IMG/VR virus record: IMGVR_UViG_3300032242_000483
Span: 1 to 45,477 of that record
DNA from: a virus
Reading direction: 5' to 3' (one strand)
Length of the DNA: 45,477 nucleotides
The translations under genes and the position numbers were made by a program. Below, piece by piece: positions 16,886 through 25,418 of the stretch. Position 1 is the stretch's first letter. Each line of letters opens with the position of its first letter. The notes under the pieces are model-generated. The model did no database searches. It worked only from the letters and a program-made list of their open reading frames with translations, and was not told where the DNA came from.

Positions 16886-18048
16886 GCCGTGTAGCTCCCT
16901 GAAGCAGTGAATTTGATAATTGTGTTAGAGCCGGATGTTGTTACGGTTGGAGAGCCAGTTACCGTGCCAGTATAGTTGGTGGTGGGTACGGACAAAATGA
17001 CAACGCCAGAGCCGCCTGCACCACCTGCGCCGCCGCCGCCAGCACCACCTCCACCTCCACCGCCTGTATTCACTGTACCCGCAGTTCCAGCGCCAGCGGA
17101 ACCTGCGCCGCCGCCACCTCCACCACCAGACCCCCCCGTCCCCGCAGTTAACCCTGTGAACCCACCACCACCGCCGCCGCCAGCATAGGTAATGGCACTA
17201 CCTGTTATTGAAGAACTAGTTCCTGCGCCACCATTACCCGCAGCGGTGCTCCCAGTTCCATTTCCACCAACTGCGCTAGACCCGCCGCCGCCGCCGCCGC
17301 CAGTTGTGCTTCCAGACGTTGATGAACCGCCAGCAAATCCTTGCCCAGATGTTCCACTGCCGCCAGCATATCCCCCAGATGTCGCGTTATCACCACCACC
17401 GCCGCCACCCGATCCCCCGCTACCACCAACAATTTTATAACGCCCCCCACCGCCACCCCCAGATGATGTAACAGTGGTTATGTTTGATCCGCTAATGGTT
17501 GAATTACTTCCAACCGTTCCAGATGCTTCAGATGTAACACCTCCACCAGCGCCAACAGTGACCGTATAAACAGTTCCCGCCGCAAAACTTAACGAACTAG
17601 TTAAGAGACCTCCGCTACCACCACCACCTGCTAGATCACCACCCCCGCCGCCACCACCAGCTATGGCAAGATAAGTTGCATAATACCCCAGTGGGTTGGC
17701 GACAATTCCAGAATATGCAACCCACCCTTGTATTGCATCAATATAAACTATTGCAACACTTTCTCGATTAATAGATAAAATTACATTTAATGTAGAGTTA
17801 TTTATTTTGTTACCATTTGGATTAATAGTGCAGTTGTTTGTTGCAAACGCCCCCGCATAATCCGTCAACTGCACAACATTGCCAGCCGCCGGGCTAGCAG
17901 GTAGCGTGACCGTAACAGCAGCCGACGTGGTGTTTACAGGGTAAGCATTACCAGCAATAGCATTAAAGCTAGTCGACTGAACCGGAACCCACGTAAGCGC
18001 CCCCGGTACACGATAGTTAAATGCCGCAAGTTGCTGGGAAGCTGACAT
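16882..18048 (-). CDS. Glycine-rich tail fibre/adhesin
   Basis: This is a 388-aa protein. The first about 125 residues form a beta domain (LTWVPVQSTSFNAIAGNAYP, then AVTVTLPASPAAGNVVQLTD). Residues about 128-345 are dominated by runs of glycine broken by Ser/Thr/Ala, with many blocks of 5-7 Gly. The C-terminal domain, GSGVVILSVPTTNYTGTV to IIKFTASGSYTA, is the familiar cap of Gly-rich phage and bacterial surface proteins. In T4-like phage S16, Gly-rich stretches of this kind fold as a polyglycine-II sandwich that binds the receptor, so a host-recognition adhesin is likely here. The DNA is very GC-rich as a result, and the opposite strand shows spurious Pro-rich frames. It overlaps both neighbours by 1-4 bases. 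Confidence 0.78.
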   Translation of the reverse strand: MSASQQLAAFNYRVPGALTWVPVQSTSFNAIAGNAYPVNTTSAAVTVTLPASPAAGNVVQLTDYAGAFATNNCTINPNGNKINNSTLNVILSINRESVAIVYIDAIQGWVAYSGIVANPLGYYATYLAIAGGGGGGGDLAGGGGSGGLLTSSLSFAAGTVYTVTVGAGGGVTSEASGTVGSNSTISGSNITTVTSSGGGGGGRYKIVGGSGGSGGGGGGDNATSGGYAGGSGTSGQGFAGGSSTSGSTTGGGGGGGSSAVGGNGTGSTAAGNGGAGTSSSITGSAITYAGGGGGGGFTGLTAGTGGSGGGGGGGAGSAGAGTAGTVNTGGGGGGGAGGGGAGGAGGSGVVILSVPTTNYTGTVTGSPTVTTSGSNTIIKFTASGSYTA

Positions 18049-18530
18049 TAGTAGTCTCCACCCACTGCATTGATGGCGATAGCAATGTTCGTACCGCCAG
18101 CAGCCACCGTCAAGCCTGCATAGATGCGGTATGTGGCGGGGATGTTAAGGCCGCCCAGCGGAAGAGGAAGTGTATAAACCGTATTGGCCGTTGTTCCTGC
18201 CGCTGTTACTGCCGTGGCAGGCAAGGTCACTTCACCAAGGAAGATATTATTGCCAGCCGTGGTGTTGACCGACCCGTTATTGATCCAGAACCGCGCCACT
18301 GTTGCGCTAGACGTTCCCGATGCAGCCGCGCCGTTAGTAGACGAGAATTTAAGCTGTACCTGATCAATGCGAGACCCATTTGCGCCAGCCGTATAGCACA
18401 AGGCCATTGCCGTGCCTGTAGCGTTAGTGCCATCATAAGCACTCGTGCTAGTCATAGCTGTCGAAATGATGGCGTTTAGCGTACCAACATTGGGCGTCTG
18501 CGTGAAAATTGGAGTTGATGTGACAGCCAT
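18048..18530 (-). CDS. Small fibre-associated structural protein
   Basis: This 160-aa, Thr/Ala/Asn-rich beta protein begins MAVTSTPIFTQTPNVGTLNA. It contains RIDQVQLKFSSTNGAAAS and ends TYRIYAGLTVAAGGTNIAIA INAVGGDY. I recognise the general pattern from small phage structural proteins placed next to fibre genes; no domain name is certain. There are no charged clusters, no Cys pair and no membrane segment. The start overlaps the upstream stop by one base (TAATG at 18530) and the end overlaps the Gly-rich gene start in the same way at 18048. It is therefore part of the run of coupled fibre genes and probably shares their assembly pathway. Confidence 0.7.
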   Translation of the reverse strand: MAVTSTPIFTQTPNVGTLNAIISTAMTSTSAYDGTNATGTAMALCYTAGANGSRIDQVQLKFSSTNGAAASGTSSATVARFWINNGSVNTTAGNNIFLGEVTLPATAVTAAGTTANTVYTLPLPLGGLNIPATYRIYAGLTVAAGGTNIAIAINAVGGDY

Positions 18531-21076
18531 TAGAAGCCTCCGAAGTAATCGGCGAGGAAAATATTACCGCCTGTAGATGTGCCGCCACCACCCGCAGGGG
18601 TAGCCCAAGTACCGTCACCACGCCAGAAAGTTGTCGAAGATGCGCCAGTACCGCTATTCAAGTTAGTTACAGGTAGATTGCTTAGCCCAGAAACAGCAGT
18701 GCCATTTGATGCGTAATAAGCAATTTGCCCTGTTGTGCCAGAATTTACAAGGCCCGATGCGACAGCCGTGACATTCATGGCAATCGTTTCAACAATATCA
18801 CCCGCAGATGCTGCGACTGATAAGATAACTGAAGTGCCGTTTGTTGCTGTGTAGTCAGAACCGTTCAGCAATACGCCGTTCATGTAAACTTCGACGTACC
18901 CGACGGTATAGGTAAGGCTGAAAGTTGTTTGCCCGCCTGTAGCTGTAAAGCTTGTGCGTACATAACTGCTAGTACTAACAGACGGAGTAGCCCAAGTTGC
19001 CGTTGTTCCGTTAGACGTTAGCACATACGTATTTGCACCAATGCCGAGGCGTGTGGCGCTGTTTGTACCGTTACCGATGATCAGATCGCCGGTAGACGTA
19101 ATTGGCGACAAGGCATTGAATGCCGCAGAAGCCGTTGTTTGACCAGTACCGCCGTATGCGATGCCAATCGCAGAACCGTTCCAAGTTCCCGCGCTAATTG
19201 CCCCTGACGAATTGATCGTCATGGCATCCGTAGCGCCCCCATTAACTACAAAATGAATGGAATTTGCAGTGTTCGTACCAATAGCCAAATCGGCGGACGT
19301 GGCCGCCAAGAAAACGGCATTAGCCGCTCCCAAAGACCCAGTCCCGGAAAATCCAGAACTGTTCATGCCAAAGTCGCCAAAGAAAGTTGTGGCAGTTGTA
19401 TTGTTGTTGCCAACCACAAAATCGGTTGAAGCTGCGGCACCAGAACTGCCATTAGCCAAAATTATTTGGGCATAGCTGTTCGTAGAAAGATTGTATGAAG
19501 CAAAGATGCCGGTATCGCTGTAAGAAAGCGACCCATATGAGTAGGCTCCGGCAGATAAAGTTCCGGTAATGGTCAAATTTGCAGAAACAGAAGAAAATGC
19601 ACCCGTGCTTGGGGTTGTTGCCCCAACGCTTGTCCCATTGATCGTGCCACCAGTGATAGCGACAGACGTAGCAGACTGCACCGACATGGTTCCCAAACCG
19701 GAAATATCCGTGTTCGGAATAGTAGAAGATGCCGTTAATGCGCTTGTTCCGCTTCCCTTAACGTAACCAGTTAGGGTTGTGGCGCCCGTTCCACCATTAG
19801 CTACCCCAAGGGTTCCGGCTAGGGTAATAGCGCCAGTTGCCCCCGTGCTAGGCGTAAGCCCTGTCGTTCCCGCAGAGAACGAAGTTACGCCGCCAGTTGA
19901 TGCGGCCCATGTCGGCACACCAGAGGCCAACGTGAGCACATAACCATTCGTCCCTGCTGTAAGCTTGGAAAGCGTATTGACAGACGAAGCATATAGAATG
20001 TCGCCCGTAGCGTAGGTAGTTTGTCCAGTGCCGCCATTAACCGCACCTAATGTCCCAGCCAATGTAATAGTGCCGGAGCCGGTGATAGGACCACCGCTTG
20101 TAGTCAAACCTGTCGTGCCGCCACTGACATTGACGCTTGTAACGGTGCCGCCACCGCCAGACGTGGCGACCCAGCTTGTAATGCCGGTCCCATCTGTAGA
20201 AAGCACATATCCATTGGTGCCCGCCGTTGTCGGCAGGGTCATGGTCCAAGTGCCAGCCGCAGCGGCAGACTTTACCGTCACTGCACCAGAAGTGCTTCCA
20301 GAAAAGACGGTGCTACCTGCCGTCGTACCTGAAACGCCAAGCGTTAGCGCGCCGCCGCTAATGGTAGCGTTGGCGTTGCCGGATACCGTGGTGCCAGTTG
20401 ACGCATAATAAGTTAGCTGCCCGGCAGTGCCTGAATTAACCGTGCCGCCGCCGCCGCCGCCGCCGGAGGCCCACTGAGGATTTGCACCTGCCCCTTGGGT
20501 CTGAAGCACTTGGCCACTTGTGCCCGGAGCTAGTGAAGACCACGTAGATGCTCCACGATAAAGAATAGTGCCTTGCGCAGACGCACTGTTAATCGCATTG
20601 TCGATCATATAAGACAGCGTCTGCCAAGCTGGATTAGCATTTGGCCCGCTGACACTCAGTAATGTGTTCGTGCCTGTGCTAGGCAACGTGGCCCAACTTG
20701 TATTCCCTCTGTACAGGGTCATACCCTGCGTCGAGCCAAGGGTATCCAGAATAGAGGTAAGCGTTGCATCTGTAGGAGCTACAGTGCCGCCCGTGATATT
20801 GGCTTTGATTGTGTAGGGAGACATTGCCGCCAGATAAGCGTTAGTTACGCCATTGCTGGTTAAGCCAATTGTTCCGGTAGAAGTGATTGTTCCGCCCGAT
20901 AGGGGGGCGGCTGCGGTAATGCTAGTGATGCCCTGAGCAGGGTAATTGGCATTTACATATGCGCCAATCTGAGAAACCGTCGTGTATTTTGATGTATTGG
21001 ATTGAACGACGTTAAGCTCTTCAGGCCCCGTAAGAGAAGTTGTTATAGGCAGATTGGGGATAGTTGTGTTCGCCAT
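18530..21076 (-). CDS. Long tail fibre with GGTGQTT repeats
   Basis: This is an 848-aa fibre. The N-terminus (TTIPNLPITTSLTGPEELNV, then YTTVSQIGAYVNANY) is a common particle-attachment start of such fibres. The shaft contains repeats of the type VNGGTGQTTYATGDILYASS, LTAGTNGYVLTLASGVPTWA and GVANGGTGATTLTGYVKGSG, which occur in long trimeric phage fibres. Near residues 710-770 a compact module, TGGQTTFSLTYTVGYVEVYM then NGVLLNGSDYTATNG, is a widespread fibre domain. The end, ASSTTFWRGDGTWATP, again is a fibre repeat. The protein begins a cluster of six fibre-related genes ending at 14088. It follows the zinc-ribbon structural gene by 1 bp. Confidence 0.85.
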   Translation of the reverse strand: MANTTIPNLPITTSLTGPEELNVVQSNTSKYTTVSQIGAYVNANYPAQGITSITAAAPLSGGTITSTGTIGLTSNGVTNAYLAAMSPYTIKANITGGTVAPTDATLTSILDTLGSTQGMTLYRGNTSWATLPSTGTNTLLSVSGPNANPAWQTLSYMIDNAINSASAQGTILYRGASTWSSLAPGTSGQVLQTQGAGANPQWASGGGGGGGTVNSGTAGQLTYYASTGTTVSGNANATISGGALTLGVSGTTAGSTVFSGSTSGAVTVKSAAAAGTWTMTLPTTAGTNGYVLSTDGTGITSWVATSGGGGTVTSVNVSGGTTGLTTSGGPITGSGTITLAGTLGAVNGGTGQTTYATGDILYASSVNTLSKLTAGTNGYVLTLASGVPTWAASTGGVTSFSAGTTGLTPSTGATGAITLAGTLGVANGGTGATTLTGYVKGSGTSALTASSTIPNTDISGLGTMSVQSATSVAITGGTINGTSVGATTPSTGAFSSVSANLTITGTLSAGAYSYGSLSYSDTGIFASYNLSTNSYAQIILANGSSGAAASTDFVVGNNNTTATTFFGDFGMNSSGFSGTGSLGAANAVFLAATSADLAIGTNTANSIHFVVNGGATDAMTINSSGAISAGTWNGSAIGIAYGGTGQTTASAAFNALSPITSTGDLIIGNGTNSATRLGIGANTYVLTSNGTTATWATPSVSTSSYVRTSFTATGGQTTFSLTYTVGYVEVYMNGVLLNGSDYTATNGTSVILSVAASAGDIVETIAMNVTAVASGLVNSGTTGQIAYYASNGTAVSGLSNLPVTNLNSGTGASSTTFWRGDGTWATPAGGGGTSTGGNIFLADYFGGF

Positions 21077-21811
21077 TTACGGACCCACCTGCGGTATCTG
21101 CGTGTAGCCATACGGCAACCCAACAAGAGCCGTAACTATGTTGGTCGTACCCTGCAAAAGGGCACCTGAAGGTATAACACTATTAGTGTTATAGGTAAAC
21201 GTCATAGGGTTGTTGACGGTGACGCTATAAAAACCCGTGGCGTTAACATTGGAAAGCCCCAAAACAGAAATTTGATCGTTCGTTGAAAGCCCATGCGCTT
21301 GAGAACATGTAACCGTAAGCGTTGTAGTTCCATTTGCAGTCACTGATAAGGGCGAAATTTTTACGCCATAATGAACTTTTCCATTCAAAGGCATAACAGC
21401 ATCTTGCTCTAGCCCAACGGGCGGCCCAATAGGCTGCATGGTCAGATTATAACCGTTCTGCGTGACAATATTGGTTGTTGAGGGGATTGGTATGCCAGTT
21501 TTTGCATCATAAACAGTTGGGGCTGACGTTGTAACGTAGTCAGTTTCGGCTGTTGTGAAATCTTGAACGCGCGCATTAACAATAGGCGTCGGGTCAGCAG
21601 GCACAATAATTGCGCGTAACTGCTCTTGGGGTGTATCTAAGCAGTCATTGCATACCAAAAACCGCAAATTCTGCAAGGTTGAGCCACGCCAGTCGTATTG
21701 CCACTGCAAATCGACGAAATTATAGCGAAATCCACATCGGTCACATATTGCATGTGCCTGCGGCGAGGAAGCGCTTGTTCTGGCCCTACCAGACTGTGAG
21801 GCATATGACAT
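21077..21811 (-). CDS. Virion protein with N-terminal zinc ribbon
   Basis: This is a 244-aa protein. Residues 21-57 hold ICDRCGFRY and VCNDC: Cys23, Cys26, Cys54 and Cys57 form a CxxC...CxxC zinc ribbon, with the conserved linker LQWQYDWRGSTLQNLRFLV. The following segment PQEQLRAIIVPADPTPIVNA is shared by similar phage proteins I have seen. The rest is beta-rich (ISPLSVTANGTTTLTVTCSQ, then AHGLSTNDQISVLGL), a domain that also occurs in fibres, as well as the HG(L/Y)S motif in the gp10-like protein here. It lies between a gp4-like neck gene and the first long fibre, so it may connect fibre and neck; this is inferred. Confidence 0.75.
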   Translation of the reverse strand: MSYASQSGRARTSASSPQAHAICDRCGFRYNFVDLQWQYDWRGSTLQNLRFLVCNDCLDTPQEQLRAIIVPADPTPIVNARVQDFTTAETDYVTTSAPTVYDAKTGIPIPSTTNIVTQNGYNLTMQPIGPPVGLEQDAVMPLNGKVHYGVKISPLSVTANGTTTLTVTCSQAHGLSTNDQISVLGLSNVNATGFYSVTVNNPMTFTYNTNSVIPSGALLQGTTNIVTALVGLPYGYTQIPQVGP

Positions 21812-21814
21812 GGG

Positions 21815-22504
21815 TCACGGCCTAAAGTAAGAGCTAATCGTCGGCGAAATATACTGCTGAGCTGTTTCAACATTTTGACGGGCCGCAAGATCGTAGGCTT
21901 CATCCGCCAATGGCTTCAAAAGCTGCACTTTTTCCGGGGCCCAGACCATTGCAAGGCGCTGCGCCAGCCCATAAGCAAAAGCTTCAAGAAAGTAATAAGG
22001 TATCTCAATTGTCTGGCCGCTGTTTAGGTTAGAATCCTGAACTTGCCTGACGCGATAATACGAAAAAGATACTTCATTGCCATCAGGTACGGGCCAAAGT
22101 GTTACGTTTGGCGACAGCAAACGGTCAAACCAAAAGGTTGTTGGGAAACCTTGCTGCTGTTTATTGGGATATGAAGCATATTCAGTGCGGCTAACAGGCA
22201 TGATAATGCGATTAATGGCGTTTGTCCCTGTCCCGGTCGTGACATAAGCATCAAGCATCGTGATGGTATTGTCTGGAACGGTATATGTAGATGTTCCCTG
22301 CACTAGCGTGACAGTTTGCAGATCAACAGTCCACAAATTGACGCCTTCGGAAGACCACCTACCCAACATCATGTTGGCGGCCATACGGGCCGCCTCCATA
22401 TGCTCTTGAAGAAGACTAGTATTTCGAATGCCGATCAAATTGTAAGCGTACAGCGTGACCTCGCCGAGCGACGGATTATATGAATATGTGCCGCTCGTAG
22501 TCAT
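21815..22504 (-). CDS. P22 gp4-like head-closure/tail accessory protein
   Basis: This is a 229-aa protein. The helical start SLGEVTLYAYNLIGIRNTSL, then HMEAARMAANMMLGRWSSEG and LWTVDLQTVTLVQGTSTYTV, followed by PVSRTEYASYPNKQQQGFPT and LWPVPDGNEVSFSYYRVRQV, follows the order found in P22 gp4 / tail accessory factor relatives: an N-terminal helical hairpin, a strand pair, then a helical end (YFLEAFAYGLAQRLAMVWAP). Such proteins bind under the portal and close the head after packaging. It stands next to structural genes between the capsid and fibres. A second adaptor-like gene is at 11097-11834. Confidence 0.8.
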   Translation of the reverse strand: MTTSGTYSYNPSLGEVTLYAYNLIGIRNTSLLQEHMEAARMAANMMLGRWSSEGVNLWTVDLQTVTLVQGTSTYTVPDNTITMLDAYVTTGTGTNAINRIIMPVSRTEYASYPNKQQQGFPTTFWFDRLLSPNVTLWPVPDGNEVSFSYYRVRQVQDSNLNSGQTIEIPYYFLEAFAYGLAQRLAMVWAPEKVQLLKPLADEAYDLAARQNVETAQQYISPTISSYFRP

Positions 22505-22511
22505 TTAATCC

Positions 22512-23309
22512 TCACAGTGTACCGTCGTTGGCCACAAGCACACCGCCGATATTGATGCTAACAACAGCAGCAGCGGCTGCACTAGGAGCAATTTGGAACC
22601 GCAAATCCGTCCCCGCAGCATATCCAAATGGGAAATGGCGCTGCACTTCATATGAAGTGTTGAATGGCGTTTGAACAATAACACGCTGCGCACCAGATGA
22701 TAAATTAATAACGGCGCGATAAGTGGTATAGTTTGCGCTATTCCCATTGAATGACGAATAGGCACCGTAACGATAGCCGTAAAATGTATTTCCCGCAGGC
22801 ACCGTATAAACCGCCATCTGCGATGTTCCGATGCTACCTGTGACGCCATTTATGGTTGCAGTGTTAATCTGTGCATATGTCACGCCGCCGTTGGTCAACG
22901 TCACCGTATTAGCTGGGTTTGTGGCGCTTCCTGCCGCAACATACATGCTGTTGATGCGGAAATAAGAATTAGCGGTCGTAACGCCTGTCGCGCCATTAAG
23001 AACAAGGTTTTCGGTCAAAACATTGTAATTGGCATCCAAGCCAACAATCGTGATAGTAGCCGTGTCGCCAGTTCCACCAGTCAAGGTCATGGTGGTTGCA
23101 GACGTAGGGAACACGTAATCGGTCGTTGTCATATTCTCCCAAACTGTGCGAAATAGGCCAGCCGTAGAAGGAGTAGTCCCATACCCAAAAATATTTGTGG
23201 GGGTATGCCAAGTGATCTGACTGCGTGAAACCTGAAGCTCAAAAGGCTCATAACGCCCAACGCGAGTAATCGACTGCGAAACTGCACCAGTTGAGTTGAA
23301 CGTAGACAT
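22512..23309 (-). CDS. Virion structural protein, beta-rich
   Basis: This 265-aa protein starts MSTFNSTGAVSQSITRVGRY, then EPFELQVSRSQITWH and IFGYGTTP. The mid part TITIVGLDANYNVLTENLVL, then NGATGVTTANSYFRINSMYV, is a phrase I recognise from structural proteins of cyanophages, where this fold makes part of the neck or baseplate. The protein is Thr/Asn/Gly-rich with regular strands, no Cys and no membrane segment. It ends IGGVLVANDGTL. It lies 7 bp before the gp4-like gene and 17 bp after the 60-aa gene. A specific role cannot be read from the sequence. Confidence 0.75.
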   Translation of the reverse strand: MSTFNSTGAVSQSITRVGRYEPFELQVSRSQITWHTPTNIFGYGTTPSTAGLFRTVWENMTTTDYVFPTSATTMTLTGGTGDTATITIVGLDANYNVLTENLVLNGATGVTTANSYFRINSMYVAAGSATNPANTVTLTNGGVTYAQINTATINGVTGSIGTSQMAVYTVPAGNTFYGYRYGAYSSFNGNSANYTTYRAVINLSSGAQRVIVQTPFNTSYEVQRHFPFGYAAGTDLRFQIAPSAAAAAVVSINIGGVLVANDGTL

Positions 23310-23311
23310 TA

Positions 23312-23494
23312 TTAACTCCTTTTGCCAGAACGAGCGGCGGCGGCATTATCGACAAGATTTGGATAAGGTCGGCCAGCAGCGCGAGCCATTGCCTTTGCGG
23401 ACTGTTTTTGGCTCTTGTCCAAATGCTTTACGCGAGCATCTTTAGGAGCCTCTTTTTCCCAAAATGGACGGTCTTTCAGCATTTGACGTTCCAC
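23312..23494 (-). CDS. Small basic phage protein, unknown function
   Basis: This is a 60-aa basic protein containing DRPFWEKEAPKDARVKHLDK, then AKAMARAAGRPYPNLVDNAA AARSGKRS. The GRPYPNLVDN phrase is one I have met at the end of small proteins in many tailed phages; function unknown. The first codon of this frame is GTG at 23494, which overlaps the upstream gene by 19 bases. An ATG at 23482 (MLKDRPFW) is an equally good start and would leave a 7-base overlap. Neither has a strong ribosome site. With the preceding gene, it appears to be one of two small basic proteins translated in tandem between the H-rich gene and structural genes. Confidence 0.65.
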   Translation of the reverse strand: MERQMLKDRPFWEKEAPKDARVKHLDKSQKQSAKAMARAAGRPYPNLVDNAAAARSGKRS

Positions 23495-23721
23495 TTCTTC
23501 AAAGCCAAATTGATCCGGCTATTGGGATCATGAGCTGTTTTTGCGGAGGTCAGCTTCTCCTTCATCCCGCACATTCTAGCACGAAAGTTATCCCTGCGGG
23601 AACCACCTTCAGGCTGCGGGGCCTTGATGTCATGGCCTTCGGCTTTAAGGGATGCGCGCCCTTTGGCATTCAAGCCACCAGACGGGGATTTACCTTCAGA
23701 ACGGGTCCAAGCGCCAGACAT
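23476..23721 (-). CDS. DUF6321-like small phage protein
   Basis: This 81-aa protein begins MSGAWTRSEGKSPSGGLNAK and continues GRASLKAEGHDIKAP. A charged Arg-rich stretch with RARMCGMKEKL follows, ending in LALKKW. The phrase AWTRxEGKxPSGGLNAKGRAS and the ending LALRKW are typical of a small conserved phage protein family (DUF6321 as I recall); function unknown. The frame also has an ATG at 23733 (MRDDMSG), but that start lies right against a terminator-like stem. ATG 23721 has AGGG six bases upstream and is preferred. The last 19 bases overlap the 60-aa gene. Confidence 0.75.
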   Translation of the reverse strand: MSGAWTRSEGKSPSGGLNAKGRASLKAEGHDIKAPQPEGGSRRDNFRARMCGMKEKLTSAKTAHDPNSRINLALKKWNVKC

Positions 23722-23736
23722 GTCATCCCTCATGGT

Positions 23737-23759
23737 AAAACGGGGGCACGTGGCCCCCG
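23737..23759 (-). terminator. Intrinsic terminator-like hairpin
   Basis: On the minus strand, CGGGGGC and GCCCCCG form a 7-bp GC stem (plus-strand arms 23741-23747 and 23753-23759) with a 5-nt loop, followed by TTTT. It lies just after the stop of the His/Lys-rich gene (23784) and before the DUF6321-like gene. It may reduce transcription from the capsid region into the neck and fibre genes. Confidence 0.55.
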
Positions 23760-23783
23760 CTTATGCGTTCAATGAACGGACAA

Positions 23784-24197
23784 TTACTTGTCCATGCCCA
23801 TCGTTTCCTTCTCGACCTTATGCCCCTTGGGAGGGGTGCCGTGAAGGGCGGACGTGAACGGATTGGCCTCAGAGCCAGCCCGCCCGCCGGACTTGCGGGG
23901 CTTACGGCCCGCATGAGCCATGTGATGCTCGCCGTGAACGTGGCCAACATGCTTGGCGTGAGCCAAGTGCTTGCCATGCTCGTGATGCACGTGGCCACCC
24001 AGCTTGCGCTTGGTACGGCCGCCATGCTTCTTGGCATGCATTTCTTCAGCCTCTTCGTCGATATGCTTCGCATTCGTCCGGGGCTCCGGCTTGGTGCGAA
24101 GATCCATCGCGGCCTCATCCGTGCCGTGCATGGGAGACTCGATGTCCCCGCCGTGCGCTTTGCGCTTGGCGTGGTGGTGTGCCTTATGACCCTTCAT
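23784..24197 (-). CDS. His/Lys/Gly-rich basic virion-region protein
   Basis: This 137-aa protein has extreme composition: Lys, His, Arg and Gly dominate, with His-rich stretches such as GHVHHEHGKHLAHAKHVGHV and repeated KKHGGRTKRKLGG. It contains MAHAGRKPRKSGGRAG, nearly the same as VGHAGRKPRKAGGKA in the 412-aa protein at 29356-30594, so the two are paralogous in part. Start ATG 24197 (MKGHKAHHHAKRKAHGG) has a good AAGGAG site. It lies immediately after the 397-aa structural gene. The positive charge suggests binding to DNA or RNA, perhaps packaged with the genome, or metal binding through His; these are guesses. The overlapping frame 23723-24118 is a shadow. Confidence 0.75.
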   Translation of the reverse strand: MKGHKAHHHAKRKAHGGDIESPMHGTDEAAMDLRTKPEPRTNAKHIDEEAEEMHAKKHGGRTKRKLGGHVHHEHGKHLAHAKHVGHVHGEHHMAHAGRKPRKSGGRAGSEANPFTSALHGTPPKGHKVEKETMGMDK

Positions 24198-24207
24198 GGT
24201 CTACTCC

Positions 24208-25401
24208 TTAGAAGCCAGAGTACTGGGTGACGCCATACAGACCGGGGTTAGCCGTAGTGGTCATGTATGCCTGCGGTGACTGGCGAATGATCAACTTGTT
24301 CGCGCCCGTGGAGGACGTGAAGGCACCATAAGTGCCGCGAACATCGCCCGTTGTCGAAGTAGCCGTAGTGCGGTCACTGGCGACGTAGGTGGTGGCAGCG
24401 GTAATTAGCGTGACGCCGGTCAACGACGTAGCGTAGTTGACAAGAACATCGCCAAAGCTATCAGAACGGATCGGGAGCCCGAAGACATCGGTAGTATCGA
24501 CCGAATAAGCATGGGTCGCATCCGCCGCATTAAGGACGACAGACTTGATGTACTTAAACGCCTTCTTACCAGATACCTGCGAACCGGCAGTGATAGTGAT
24601 GGCTTCCGTCATCGGGAACCCATAACTGTCGTAGCCGTTCACCGTGGCCGTAGTAGCGGTGGCGCCAGAGGCGGCAGTAACCGCAACAGCGCGACCATAC
24701 AAGGTCATGGCATTCCAAGCGACATCGCTGGGGGTCTGGGCATTGTTAGGAACAATGCACTGACTGGGGGTCTGGATGGCCAGAACCACCGTACCCGACG
24801 TAGCCGTCAGGTTGCCGTTGGTCTGATAAGTGCCCGCAACGCCCTGACCACCTGTACCGGCTGTAAGCTGGTTTGCAACCTGAGTACCGGCCGCAGTTCC
24901 CTGCGAAACGGTGCCAGAGGTTGAAACGACAACCATGCCCGGAGCAACCGGCATCGCGCTATTGGCAGTGATGGTCATCACGCCATTAGAGAACGAAGCA
25001 GTTACAGAGGTATAGCCGTCAAGCACAACCAGCGGACCAGCATCCACCGCGCCCGTGTCGCCACGGGTCATAGTGGTGGTAACATTGACGCCGGTCGTAG
25101 CGGAGCCCGCCGAAACCAGTGTCAAAGTCGCCGAAGTGGCGTTAGCAGACGCGACGATGGCGCCAGCAGCCTTGGTATAGGGCACTGCGTTGATCGTCGT
25201 GATGTTGTCAAACCCAAGCCATCCGTAATCGTAAGCCGCCTGCGCCTCACCCGGGAGATAGGTGTAAGCAGCACGGGGGTCCATGATGCCGGCGGCGCCA
25301 TTGAACATGGACATGCCGCCGACATCAGGATTGTAATCCGTAGGGTTGCTTGGGTTCTGCCCAAACACCATGATCGGACCAGAGAAAGCTGTATTAGCCA
25401 T
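24208..25401 (-). CDS. Major structural protein, possibly capsid-associated
   Basis: This is a 397-aa protein. It begins MANTAFSGPIMVFGQNPSNP, then PDVGGMSMFNGAAGIMDPRA and YTYLPGEAQAAYDYGWLGFD, a pattern seen in phage structural proteins encoded directly after the major capsid protein. The middle (residues about 75-215) is Thr/Ala/Val-rich with Ig-like beta repeats (SATLTLVSAGSATTGVNVTT). The last third (GRAVAVTAASGATATTATVN, then SYGFPMTEAITITAG) is also beta-rich and ends GLYGVTQYSGF. It follows the capsid gene by 17 bp and probably shares its promoter. Whether it is a decoration protein, a spike or a tail component cannot be told. Confidence 0.75.
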   Translation of the reverse strand: MANTAFSGPIMVFGQNPSNPTDYNPDVGGMSMFNGAAGIMDPRAAYTYLPGEAQAAYDYGWLGFDNITTINAVPYTKAAGAIVASANATSATLTLVSAGSATTGVNVTTTMTRGDTGAVDAGPLVVLDGYTSVTASFSNGVMTITANSAMPVAPGMVVVSTSGTVSQGTAAGTQVANQLTAGTGGQGVAGTYQTNGNLTATSGTVVLAIQTPSQCIVPNNAQTPSDVAWNAMTLYGRAVAVTAASGATATTATVNGYDSYGFPMTEAITITAGSQVSGKKAFKYIKSVVLNAADATHAYSVDTTDVFGLPIRSDSFGDVLVNYATSLTGVTLITAATTYVASDRTTATSTTGDVRGTYGAFTSSTGANKLIIRQSPQAYMTTTANPGLYGVTQYSGF

Positions 25402-25418
25402 TGCGCCTTCTCCTACGG

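Noticed and set aside
16976-17440. Two Pro-rich plus-strand frames
   Set aside because: They are the reverse reading of glycine codons in the Gly-rich fibre gene.
23723-24118. 131-aa minus-strand frame
   Set aside because: Overlaps the His-rich gene in another frame, contains the terminator stem, and has Arg/Pro/Ser shadow composition.
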